Assembly (NCBI RefSeq): GCF_002869965.1
Contig: NZ_PEBS01000012.1
Span: 1-64,000 of the forward strand
Length of the DNA stretch: 64,000 nucleotides
Reading direction: 5' to 3'
Origin: Janthinobacterium sp. ROICE36
GTDB taxonomy: Bacteria > Pseudomonadota > Gammaproteobacteria > Burkholderiales > Burkholderiaceae_D
The notes below the pieces were generated by a model that worked only from the letters and a program-made list of their open reading frames with translations, did no database searches and had not been told where the DNA came from. The position numbers and the translations under genes were made by a program. Of this stretch, positions 1 to 7,550 are shown piece by piece. How positions within the stretch are numbered: position 1 is the stretch's first letter; the number at the start of each line of letters is the position of its first letter.

Positions 1-1
1 T

Positions 2-106
2 TTACTGAAAAACGAAAAGACAACCAAGGCCGGCATCGCTACCAAACGCTTAAAAGCTGGCTGGAATGCCGACTATCTCGCCAAGGTCTTGGGCTTGCCG
101 ACCTGA
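2..106 (+). CDS. 3' end of an unidentified gene (partial)
   Basis: An open frame enters from the left edge and stops at TGA 104-106. The 34 visible residues end in AGWNADYLAKVLGLPT and look like a real protein tail with many Lys and Ala. Frame 1 also stays open (to 217-219) but gives a less protein-like composition. I cannot name the family; a small helical C-terminus such as those of Rpn-type nucleases is only a guess. Confidence 0.35.
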   Translation, partial: LLKNEKTTKAGIATKRLKAGWNADYLAKVLGLPT

Positions 107-325
107 TGCTTCATGCAATCGCCCTGGTCGGCACTGGTGGCGACCCGTCGATTATCCAGCGCTTGTGCATGCAGCATCGGCCCGGCTCCCCGATAAAGTT
201 GAAACAGCAGAAAGCATGAGTGTAATGCCAAGGCTGACAAAATGAAAATAATCGCCGCTGCCGTACGCTGGCTGGCGCGAAAAACCTGCTAGTCTGCTGG
301 CATTCCACCCTCACAGGAGCATCGC

Positions 326-793
326 ATGCTGCATCGCCTGACGCATCACTTTAAATACCTGTCCCTCGTCGCCGCCATCGCCATGGCCGGCGGCTGCGCC
401 ACCACGTCCGACGGCGCCAAGCCGGACACGGGCCTCACGCCCAGCTACAGCCTGACGAATACCTACTGGAAGCTGACAGAACTCGATGGCGCCCCCGTGA
501 CGATGACGCCGGAGCAAGAGCGCGAAGTGCGCATCACCCTCACCGACGATGGCAAGGTCCACGGTTTTACGGGCTGCAACCGCGTGATGGGCGGCTACAC
601 GCTGGCCGGCACGGCCCTGCGCTTCACGCAGCTGGCCGGCTCGCGCATGGCCTGCCCGCCGCCGTTGATGCAACTGGAAAGCGCCGTGCTGGCCAATTTG
701 AACAGCGTGACGGGCTACCGCTTCGATGGCGAATACCTGATCCTGCTCAAGGATGGCGCGCCCGTCGCCCGCTTTGAATCGGTCTACCTGTGA
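326..793 (+). CDS. META-domain lipoprotein (HslJ-like)
   Basis: 155 residues. An N-terminal hydrophobic segment ends in a lipobox with Cys24 (MAGGC), so the product should be a lipid-anchored envelope protein. Residues 45-150 fit the META/DUF306 domain of HslJ: the start YWKLTELDG, the motif GFTGCNRVMGGY and the final LLKDGAPVARFE are typical. HslJ-type proteins are linked to heat and novobiocin tolerance in E. coli, but their biochemical role is unknown. A paralogue lies at 5805-6284, on the far side of the decayed sulfur locus. The gene stands alone, with a SD-like AGGAG just before the start. Confidence 0.85.
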   Translation: MLHRLTHHFKYLSLVAAIAMAGGCATTSDGAKPDTGLTPSYSLTNTYWKLTELDGAPVTMTPEQEREVRITLTDDGKVHGFTGCNRVMGGYTLAGTALRFTQLAGSRMACPPPLMQLESAVLANLNSVTGYRFDGEYLILLKDGAPVARFESVYL

Positions 794-848
794 AATAAAA
801 ATCGACTGCCGTTACAATGGCTTCCATCCCATCATCCGGAAGGAAGCC

Positions 849-1571
849 ATGTCTGCACTGCCCTCGCCGCCTTCACCCCCGCCACCATCGGCCGCCGGCC
901 GCTACCGCGCTTTTCTGTTTGACATGGACGGCACCGTCATCAATTCCATCGCCGCCGCCGAACGCATCTGGGGTATCTGGGCGCAGCGCCAGGGCCTGGA
1001 CGTGGCAGCCTTTTTACCCACCATCCATGGCGCGCGCTCGGTCGACACCATCGCCAAACTGCGCTTGCCCGGCGTCGACGCGCAGCGCGAGTCGCAGGGC
1101 ATCACGGATGCAGAAATCATCGATGTGGATGGGATTATTGAAATTGCGGGCGCGCTGCGCTTTTTACAATCGCTGCCGCCTGCGCAATGGGCCATCGTCA
1201 CGTCGGCCCCGCGCGCGCTGGCCACTGCACGCCTGAAGGCGGCCGGCATGCCAATTCCCGCCATCATGGTGACGGCGGAAGACGTCAAGGCGGGCAAGCC
1301 GAAGCCCGATTGCTACTTGCTGGCGGCTGAAAAACTGGGCGTGGCGCCCTTGGATTGCCTGGTGTTCGAAGACGCGTCGGTCGGCATCGAGGCGGGTGAG
1401 GCGGCCGGCGCGAAGATCATCGTCGTCACCGCCACGCATGCGCACCCGCTGGTCACGCACCACCCCGCCATCGACAGCTACGAGAGCATCGTGGCAACCG
1501 TCGATGCGGATGGTTTCATCGTGCTGGCGCAGTTATCTGCCCCTGCGATTGCAGTACCGGCGACAAAATAG
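849..1571 (+). CDS. HAD-family sugar/glycerol phosphatase-like hydrolase
   Basis: 240 residues from ATG 849, chosen because GGAAGGA lies 5 bases upstream; the frame stays open further upstream into the previous gene. HAD motif I is FDMDGT near residue 22 (Asp nucleophile and general acid), motif II is TSAPRA near 118, the Lys of motif III is in the KAGKPKPD stretch near 145, and motif IV is FEDASVG near 172. The cap is the small helical type of beta-phosphoglucomutase or sugar-phosphate phosphatases (GPP1/YfbT-like). The substrate cannot be read from sequence. The N-terminus is a Pro/Ser-rich tail. The 3' end overlaps the convergent ABC ATPase gene by 56 bp. Confidence 0.85.
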   Translation: MSALPSPPSPPPPSAAGRYRAFLFDMDGTVINSIAAAERIWGIWAQRQGLDVAAFLPTIHGARSVDTIAKLRLPGVDAQRESQGITDAEIIDVDGIIEIAGALRFLQSLPPAQWAIVTSAPRALATARLKAAGMPIPAIMVTAEDVKAGKPKPDCYLLAAEKLGVAPLDCLVFEDASVGIEAGEAAGAKIIVVTATHAHPLVTHHPAIDSYESIVATVDADGFIVLAQLSAPAIAVPATK

Positions 1572-2358
1572 CCTGCTCCAGCGCGGCGAAAGCCGCATGG
1601 CCGCGCTGGCGGGGGCGCGGCAAGTCTACCCGCACGTCCAGGGCAATCCGCCCATCCTCGATCAACAGCACCCGGTCGGCCAGGGCCACCGCTTCGGCAA
1701 CATCGTGCGTCACCAGCACGGCCGTGAAACCGCGCGCCAGCCACAGCGACTCGATCAGCTGCTGCATTTCGATGCGCGTCAGCGCGTCGAGCGCCCCCAA
1801 GGGCTCGTCAAGCAGCAGCAATTGCGGTTCGTGCACAAGGGCGCGCGCCAGCGCCACGCGCTGCTTCTGCCCGCCCGACAAGGCCGCCGGCCAATCGTCC
1901 GCCCGTTCTGCCAGACCCACCGTCCACAGCGAGGCGGCCGCCGCGCCGACGGAACGCGGCAAGCCCAGAGCCACGTTGGCTAGCACTGTCTTCCACGGCA
2001 GCAGCCGCGATTCCTGGAACATGATGCGGATATCGGGCGCGCCCACGCCGCTGCCGATGGCGACCTTGCCCTCGTCGATGCTTTCCAGGCCCGCGATGGT
2101 GCGCAGCAAGGTGCTCTTGCCGCAGCCGCTGCGCCCCACGATGGCGACGAATTCGCCCGCCTCCAGCTGCAGGTCGACGTTGTTCAGGACCGGGCGTTCG
2201 CCATACGCCTTGCTCAATTGCGTCAGTTCCAAAGGCACGCCGCGGCGCGCCAGCGGGGCAGACGGCGTGCCCCTGGCTTGCGGCGGCGCGCTGGTGTGGT
2301 CGTACTGCACGAAGAGCGACAAAAAATCCGTTTCGATCTGGATGGGGGCGAGCAGCAT
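1516..2358 (-). CDS. ssuB: ABC transporter ATP-binding protein, aliphatic sulfonate/taurine type
   Basis: 280 residues; start at ATG 2358 preceded by GAGGAAAG at 8-base spacing. It has a complete ATPase fold: Walker [11 protein letters not shown]-loop [10 protein letters not shown], signature LSGGQKQR, Walker [13 protein letters not shown] and the H-loop VTHDVAEA. The FQESRLLPW and [11 protein letters not shown] forms are typical of the SsuB/TauB/NrtD group that energises sulfonate, taurine or nitrate uptake. An N-terminal extension of about 35 residues precedes the ATPase fold. The partner permease just upstream is only a stub, so this ATPase probably has no working local partner. Assignment to sulfonates rests on family resemblance and the SfnB/monooxygenase neighbours. 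Confidence 0.85.
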   Translation of the reverse strand: MLLAPIQIETDFLSLFVQYDHTSAPPQARGTPSAPLARRGVPLELTQLSKAYGERPVLNNVDLQLEAGEFVAIVGRSGCGKSTLLRTIAGLESIDEGKVAIGSGVGAPDIRIMFQESRLLPWKTVLANVALGLPRSVGAAAASLWTVGLAERADDWPAALSGGQKQRVALARALVHEPQLLLLDEPLGALDALTRIEMQQLIESLWLARGFTAVLVTHDVAEAVALADRVLLIEDGRIALDVRVDLPRPRQRGHAAFAALEQAILSPVLQSQGQITAPAR

Positions 2359-2383
2359 GGTTTTTTCTTTCCTCATTTCGTCA

Positions 2384-2552
2384 CTATCGGTAGGCGGGAT
2401 GCCAGCGCAGGCAGTGGCGTTCCAGCCCCCGCGAGAACAAATCGGCCAGCTTGCCCAGCAAGGCGTACAGCAAGATCCCCACCAGCACCACGTCCGTTTG
2501 CAAAAATTCGCGGGCATTCATGGTCATGTAGCCGATGCCGGCCTGCGCACAG
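2384..2552 (-). pseudogene. ssuC: C-terminal remnant of SsuC-like ABC permease
   Basis: The last 55 or so codons of a sulfonate-type ABC permease: [16 protein letters not shown], one membrane segment ([17 protein letters not shown]) and the typical end [12 protein letters not shown]. About 200 residues of a normal permease, including all other membrane helices and the EAA loop, are missing. Upstream of about 2552 on this strand the sequence is instead the antisense of the sfnB-like gene. The stop is 25 bp before ssuB, as in an intact ssuCB pair, so this is the 3' end of a deleted gene. The right boundary is approximate. Confidence 0.75.
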
Positions 2553-3449
2553 GAGCCGCTGCAAGACGCCATCCGCATTGCCACCGCGCTGGCCGCGCGC
2601 CTGGCCGAAACGGCGAATGCCCGCGACCAGGCCGGCGGCCACGCGGCCCAGGAACGCGAAGGGCTGCGCGATTCAGGCTTGCTGACCTTGTCGATTCCCG
2701 TCGAATTCGGCGGCCAGGGCGCATCCTGGCCCCTCGTGTACCAGGTGATCCGCATCCTGGCGCGCGCCGACAGCGCATTGGCGCATGTCTTCGCCTTCCA
2801 CCATTTGCAGCTGGCCGGCCTGCAGCGATACGGTAGCGCGCAGCAGCAGCGCCGCCTGCTGGCCCTCATCGTCGACGAGCGTCTGTTCTGGGGCAATGCC
2901 TTGAATCCTCTCGACAAACGCGTCACGGCCATCGATAGCGATGACGGTTACCTCCTCGACGGCATCAAGCGCTTTTCTTCCGGCTCCGTCGGTTCCGACT
3001 GGCTGACTATCTCCGCCTGGCACGCACCCACGCAAACGGCGCTGATCGCCGCCCTGCCCACGCGCCAGGAGGGCGTCACCGTGCAGGCGGACTGGGACGC
3101 CTTCGGCCAGCGCCAGACGGACAGCGGCAATGTGCATTTTCAGGCAGTCGCCCTGCCGCAGGAAATGGAAATAGTGTTCCGCAAGGGCGCGCTGGCCGTG
3201 TCCGTGGCCGAAGCCAAGTGCCTGGCGCACAAGGCGGGACTGGAAATCAGCAGCCAGATGTTCGAGCTGACGGGCGCCCGTTCCACCTCGGCCCAGTATG
3301 GCTTCGACCGCTACTGGCGTAACGTGCGCGTGCATACCCTGCACGACCCCATCGACTACAAGCTGCGCGACCTGGGGCGCTTTGCCTTGACCGGCACGCC
3401 GCCCGAGCCGACCGCGTACTCATCATTCACCACCAAGGAGGCAGCATGA
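2535..3449 (+). pseudogene. sfnB: SfnB-type acyl-CoA-dehydrogenase-like flavoprotein with internal deletion
   Basis: 304 codons in one open frame. Residues 8-205 match the N-terminal and beta domains of the SfnB sulfur-acquisition oxidoreductases, which act with FMNH2-dependent monooxygenases in sulfone/sulfonate use. Residues about 215-300 match the far C-terminus (GALAVSVAEAKCLAHKAGL, then GFDRYWRNVRVHTLHDP). Roughly 100-120 residues of the helical C-terminal domain that normally lie between are absent, although the frame is kept; the join is near 3160-3180. The first codons also lie over the antisense of the ssuC stub, so the natural start is probably lost. The AAGGAGG near its end serves metQ. 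Likely inactive. Confidence 0.75.
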
Positions 3450-4273
3450 CCATCGCCCGCCGCACCGTGTTGCTTACCGCCCTGAGCCTCACCCTGACCA
3501 GCAACCTTGTCCACGCCAAGGCCCCGAAGGAAATCACCATCGGCACCAGCGCCGGACCGTACGCGGACCAGATCAAGCTGGGTATCAAGCCTATCCTGGA
3601 AAAACAGGGTTACAAGGTCAAGCTGGTGGAATTCAATGACTACATCCAGCCGAACTTTGCGCTGGCCAAAGGTTCGCTGGATGCCAATGTGTTCCAGCAC
3701 ATCGTCTACCTGAAGAAATTCGCGCTCGAGCACAAGCTGGCGCTGACAGACCTGATCACGATACCCACGGCGCCAATCGCCATCTACAGCAAGAAGTACA
3801 AGACCCTGGACGAGGTAAAGGAAGGCACGACGGTGGGCTTGCCGAACGATCCGACCAACCAGGCGCGCGCGCTGGTGCTGCTCGACCAGCTGGGCTGGAT
3901 CAAGCTGCGCGCCAGCTACGACCCCGTGCGCGCGTCGGAAAGGGATATCGCCGTCAACACGAAGAAAATCAAGCTGCTGCCGCTGGAAGCGGCGCAGCTG
4001 CCACGCTCCCTGGGCGACACCGACTACTCCTTCATCAACGGTAATTATGCGCTGGCGTCCGGACTGAAACTGACGGACGCGCTGGTGGCCGAGAAAATCT
4101 CTCCCGACTACATCAACCTGGTGGCCGTGCGCACGGCAGACAAGGACAAGCAGTTCGCAAAAGACCTGGCGGCCGCCTATCGCTCGCGCGAATTCCTCGA
4201 CATCACGAACAAGCACTTTGCCGGCTACTCGAAACCCGACTACCAGCAAGCCTTGCAGACGGCGGCAAAATGA
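3446..4273 (+). CDS. metQ: MetQ/NlpA-family substrate-binding protein
   Basis: 275 residues, the normal length. A signal peptide ends near VHAKA (residues 21-25); there is no lipobox cysteine, so a soluble periplasmic form is expected. The motifs GPYADQIK, VEFNDYIQPNFAL, DANVFQH and GLPNDPTNQARAL are hallmarks of the MetQ/NlpA methionine or sulfur-compound binding proteins. It starts inside the end of the sfnB-like gene behind AAGGAGG and ends 3 bp before the monooxygenase remnant, so the three form one transcription unit. No MetN or MetI gene is in the window, so its membrane partner must be elsewhere or lost. Confidence 0.9.
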   Translation: MTIARRTVLLTALSLTLTSNLVHAKAPKEITIGTSAGPYADQIKLGIKPILEKQGYKVKLVEFNDYIQPNFALAKGSLDANVFQHIVYLKKFALEHKLALTDLITIPTAPIAIYSKKYKTLDEVKEGTTVGLPNDPTNQARALVLLDQLGWIKLRASYDPVRASERDIAVNTKKIKLLPLEAAQLPRSLGDTDYSFINGNYALASGLKLTDALVAEKISPDYINLVAVRTADKDKQFAKDLAAAYRSREFLDITNKHFAGYSKPDYQQALQTAAK

Positions 4274-4276
4274 GCC

Positions 4277-4732
4277 ATGGCAAAGACGCTACGCTTCAAC
4301 GCCTTCCAGATGAATACCGTAGGCCACCAGTCGCCGGGGCTGTGGACGCATGCGCGCGACCGCAGCCACCGCTATACCGACCCCGAACACTGGACGGAAC
4401 TGGCGCAGCTGCTGGAAGCGGGCCTGTTCGATGCGGTTTTTCTTGCCGACGTGCTGGGCGTATATGACGTGTACCGGGGCAGCCTCGATGCGGCCCTGGA
4501 CGAGACGGGCATCGACGGCTTTAATCTGGCCTTCGCCGTGGCGCACGACAGCATGGCCGACGTGGTGGCCCACATCGTGCCGGAACTGCAGCGGCGCGGC
4601 CGCTACCGCACCCGCTACGAGGAAGGCAGCCTACGCCACAAGGTCTTCGGCCAAGGCCCGCGCCTGCCCGCCGATCACGCGGGACGCCAGGTCAGCATCA
4701 CACCCGGCAGCGCCACCCTGGCTGCGGCCTGA
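4277..4732 (+). pseudogene. LLM-class flavin monooxygenase (NtaA/SnaA/SfnG-like) with a large internal deletion
   Basis: 151 codons, where the family has about 440. Residues 1-75 match the N-terminus of NtaA/SnaA/DszA-type FMNH2-dependent monooxygenases (RFNAFQMNTVGHQSPGLW, then FLADVLGVYDVYRG). Residues 76-135 match the extreme C-terminus (TGIDGFNLAFAVAHDS, VPELQRRGRYR, then LFG-type FGQGPRLP). About 290 residues of the TIM barrel are missing, with the join near 4500 and the frame preserved. No FMN site can form, so it should be inactive. It starts 3 bp after metQ and would have completed a sulfur-scavenging operon. Confidence 0.8.
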
Positions 4733-4832
4733 ACACCAGCTTCGCCAACAGCTATGCATGCAAGGATGCGTTTGCGTCCAGCCCCGTTCCGTGTCAGCAT
4801 ACGCCACCTTGGCAACACGGATAAGGATTGCA

Positions 4833-5720
4833 ATGCCCCTCACTCTCACACGCGCGCTGGCTCTGGCGCTGCTGGCAGGCCATGGCTCCCTGGCAGTGGC
4901 GCAGACGCCGGGCTGCGATGTCTGCGCCGCCTGGAATGCCGACCAGGCGCCGTTCCGCATCTTCGGCAATACCTATTATGTGGGCGTGAAAGGCCTCAGT
5001 TCCGTGCTGGTGACGTCGCCGCAGGGCCATGTGCTGATCGACGGCGGCCTGCCGGAATCGGCGCCCAAGATCATCGCCAATATCGACACGCTGGGCTTTC
5101 GCATCGAGGACGTCAAGCTGATACTCAATTCGCACGGCCATATCGACCATGCGGGCGGCCTGGCCGAACTGCAGCGGCGCAGCAATGCACTGGTGGCCGC
5201 CAGCCCGTCGGCGGCGCTGGACCTGGCGTCGGGCGAAGTGGGGCCGGACGACCCGCAATACCACGCGCTGCCCAAGTACCCGCCCGTGAAAGACATGCGT
5301 TTGGCGCGCGACGGCGGCCAGTTCAAGGTCGGCTCCATCGAACTGACGGCGCATGCCACGCCAGGCCACACGCCCGGAGGCCTGAGCTGGACGTGGCTAT
5401 CGTGCGACGGCCCGCGCTGCCTGAACATGGTGTACGCGGATAGCCTCAACGCCGTCTCGCGCCCCGGCTTCAAATTCAGCGCCAGCAGCGAATATCCACA
5501 CGCGCTGGCGGATTTACGCCACAGCTTCGAAAGCCTGGAAAAACTGCCCTGCGACGTGCTCATTTCGGCGCACCCGGAAGCATCGCAATTGTGGGAGCGG
5601 CTGGAGGCGAGCGTCACGGGCGGCAGCGATGCCTTTGTCGATCCGCAGGCCTGCCGCGCCTACGTGGCGGCGGCGCGCACCTTGCTCGACTCTCGTCTGG
5701 ACCAGGAAAAACAGCAGTAA
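4833..5720 (+). CDS. Subclass B3 metallo-beta-lactamase, THIN-B-like
   Basis: 295 residues from ATG 4833 (AAGGA 5 bases upstream). A signal peptide ends near SLAVAQ, so the enzyme is periplasmic. The zinc site of a B3 enzyme is complete: HGHIDH (the HxHxDH motif) near residue 105, His in ATPGHTPGG near 182, and the third His in ISAHPE near 250. The segments FGNTYYVGVKGLSSVLVTS and GHVLIDGGLPESAP are close to my memory of THIN-B of Janthinobacterium lividum, which hydrolyses penicillins, cephalosporins and carbapenems. It is probably an intrinsic chromosomal gene: codon use matches its neighbours and no mobile element is near. No regulator is adjacent. Confidence 0.9.
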   Translation: MPLTLTRALALALLAGHGSLAVAQTPGCDVCAAWNADQAPFRIFGNTYYVGVKGLSSVLVTSPQGHVLIDGGLPESAPKIIANIDTLGFRIEDVKLILNSHGHIDHAGGLAELQRRSNALVAASPSAALDLASGEVGPDDPQYHALPKYPPVKDMRLARDGGQFKVGSIELTAHATPGHTPGGLSWTWLSCDGPRCLNMVYADSLNAVSRPGFKFSASSEYPHALADLRHSFESLEKLPCDVLISAHPEASQLWERLEASVTGGSDAFVDPQACRAYVAAARTLLDSRLDQEKQQ

Positions 5721-5804
5721 GCTTGCCAGTAAGCTTGTCAACCGTGCACGCTGGCCTGACGCCAATCTGCTACGCTGGCGCCATCCATTTGAAGAAGGAT
5801 TGCC

Positions 5805-6284
5805 ATGTTCACACTCGCCAGACTGTTTCCCCTCGCCGCCATCGTGGCCATCACTGCCGGCTGCGCGCAAACGCCCGTGCGCAGCGATGCCGCCGCCGCC
5901 GCGCCCGGCGCCACCTCGCCCGCCAAGCCGGCGCCCAAGCTGACACAGACGCAATGGAAGCTGATGGAATTGAAGGGCAAGCAAGTGCTGCGCAAAGCAA
6001 CTGAACAGCGCGAAGTGACCCTGCTGCTGGCCGAAGGCCGCGCCAGTGGCCACAGCGGCTGCAACCAGATGATGGGCGGCTACACCAGCGATGGCGTCAG
6101 CACCCTGGCCTTCTCGCAGCTGGCCGGCACCATGATGATGTGCCAGCCGCAGGACATGGACCTGGAGCGTCTGCTCTTGACCACCCTGGGCGAAGTCAAT
6201 GGCTACCGCTACGCCGACCAGGAATTGCTGCTGCTGAAAGATGGCGTGCCCGTGGCACGTTATGAAGCGCTGACGGTGAAGTAA
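5805..6284 (+). CDS. META-domain lipoprotein (second copy)
   Basis: 159 residues with a lipobox at Cys20 (ITAGC), so an envelope lipoprotein. An Ala/Pro-rich linker (residues 28-46) leads to a META/DUF306 domain with QWKLMELKGK, GHSGCNQMMGGY and the end LLLKDGVPVARYE. It is a paralogue of the protein at 326-793, sharing GCN-x-MMGGY and the KDG-PVAR tail. The function is unknown beyond the HslJ-like fold. It starts 84 bp after the beta-lactamase behind GAAGGA and is followed by a strong GC hairpin. Confidence 0.85.
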   Translation: MFTLARLFPLAAIVAITAGCAQTPVRSDAAAAAPGATSPAKPAPKLTQTQWKLMELKGKQVLRKATEQREVTLLLAEGRASGHSGCNQMMGGYTSDGVSTLAFSQLAGTMMMCQPQDMDLERLLLTTLGEVNGYRYADQELLLLKDGVPVARYEALTVK

Positions 6285-6297
6285 GGTCGTTGCAAAA

Positions 6298-6314
6298 CCG
6301 GGGGCTCCCCCCGG
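6298..6314. terminator. Strong GC hairpin after the META gene
   Basis: CCGGGGG, loop CTC, CCCCCGG: a perfect 7-bp stem 14 bp past the stop. There is no T run, so it may slow or end transcription with help from the larger inverted repeat that follows. Confidence 0.5.
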
Positions 6315-6318
6315 CATG

Positions 6319-6422
6319 AAGAGTGCCCGAAAAACGTTCAGGACCAGGCGCAGCGCCGCAGGCAGTACGCTAGTACGCCAAGGCGCTGCAGCGCCGCCAT
6401 GGGCGTTTTCTCGGGTACTCTT
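6319..6422. repeat. 104-bp imperfect inverted repeat (REP/MITE-like)
   Basis: The ends AAGAGTGCCCGAAAAACG (6319-6336) and CGTTTTCTCGGGTACTCTT (6404-6422) are near-perfect inverted copies. The inside is also self-complementary (GGCGCAGCGCC against GGCGCTGCAGCGCC, plus AGTACGCTAGTACG), so the whole element can fold into a long cruciform or hairpin. It sits between convergent genes, as REP-type repeats and small miniature elements often do. Only this copy was noticed in the window. Confidence 0.6.
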
Positions 6423-6423
6423 C

Positions 6424-7362
6424 CTAGTCGTTGCGCATCTGCGCCTGCGACACGTTACTCTCAGGCGGCACGCTCTGCGTCAGCCACACATTCCCCCCGA
6501 TGGTCGATCCTGCGCCGATGGTGATGCGCCCCAGCACGGTCGCGCCCGCGTAGATGACCACGTCGTCTTCGACGATGGGGTGGCGCGGCGTGCCCTTGAT
6601 CAGCGCACCGCTGGCATCCGCAGGAAAGCGCTTGGCGCCCAGGGTGACTGCCTGGTACAGGCGCACGCGCTGGCCGATGATGGCCGTCTCGCCGATCACC
6701 ACGCCCGTGCCGTGGTCGATGAAGAAGGATGCGCCAATGTGCGCGCCAGGGTGGATGTCGATGCCCGTCAGCGTGTGCGCGATGTCGGCGATCAGGCGCG
6801 CCAGGAACGGCGCGCCCAGCGCATGCAGGCGGTGCGCCAGGCGGTGGTACAGGATGGCGATAGTACCCGGATAGCACAGCATGATCTCGGCCACCGAGGT
6901 GGCGGCCGGGTCGCCCGTGTAGGCGGCCTGCACGTCCGACACCAGCAAGGCGCGGATCTCGGGCAGGCTGGCGGCAAAGGCGCGCGTGATGTCGCGCGCC
7001 TGCTGCGCCAGTGCCGCATCGTCGCTGGCGGCATCCTGCTCCTCGCCGGCCGGCACCGAAAATAACAGGCCGCGCCGTACCTGCTCGCTAAGGCGGTTCA
7101 GGGTGGTGTTGAGCGTGTCGCCGACAAAATAGTCGATGCTTTCATCCGTCAGGTTAGGCCGCCCGTAATGGGTGGGAAACAGGGCCGCCGACAAGCCGTT
7201 GACGATGGTGGTCAAGGCCTCGCGCGACGGCAGTTCGCGCACCCTGCCGTTATGGCGGATCTTGTGCTTGTCTTCGCGCGAGCTGCGCAAGGCCAGGATC
7301 ACGGGCCCCAGGTTCCACTGGGGCGTGTCGTCGGCGGGCGCTGCGGGATCAATGCTGTGCAT
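6424..7362 (-). CDS. cysE: Serine O-acetyltransferase (EpsC/CysE type)
   Basis: 312 residues. It acetylates serine from acetyl-CoA to O-acetylserine, the carbon acceptor for sulfide in cysteine synthesis. The N-terminal helical region (to about 190) is followed by a left-handed beta-helix of hexapeptide repeats (GIDIHPGAHIGASFFIDHGTGVVIGET and on to GATVLGRITIGAGSTIGGN). The catalytic His is in the DHGTGVVIGE motif. The length and the long N-terminal domain point to the EpsC-type subgroup rather than short CysE. It is divergent from the Bcr-type exporter. Sulfur genes lie nearby (ssuB, metQ). Confidence 0.9.
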   Translation of the reverse strand: MHSIDPAAPADDTPQWNLGPVILALRSSREDKHKIRHNGRVRELPSREALTTIVNGLSAALFPTHYGRPNLTDESIDYFVGDTLNTTLNRLSEQVRRGLLFSVPAGEEQDAASDDAALAQQARDITRAFAASLPEIRALLVSDVQAAYTGDPAATSVAEIMLCYPGTIAILYHRLAHRLHALGAPFLARLIADIAHTLTGIDIHPGAHIGASFFIDHGTGVVIGETAIIGQRVRLYQAVTLGAKRFPADASGALIKGTPRHPIVEDDVVIYAGATVLGRITIGAGSTIGGNVWLTQSVPPESNVSQAQMRND

Positions 7363-7450
7363 GGCGTATCACTTCCAAAAATGGCAAACAAGCCGGGTCG
7401 CCCCAGCATAGCGGTGGCAACAAGCGATGCAAACGAAGAATTTCAATATT

Positions 7451-7473
7451 CCATATGCGAAAAACACATATGG
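7451..7473. promoter_or_regulatory. Inverted repeat in the cysE/MFS divergent region
   Basis: CCATATG, 9-base spacer, CATATGG, within the 188-bp region between two divergent genes. The placement fits an operator for one or both genes. The regulator is unknown; a CysB-type sulfur regulator is a guess based only on cysE being adjacent. Confidence 0.4.
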
Positions 7474-7550
7474 ATGACAAACAGCGTCGGCGCCAAACCC
7501 GATTCCAGTCACTAGCGTAAAATGACGGACTAACAAAAACACTCTTCAAC

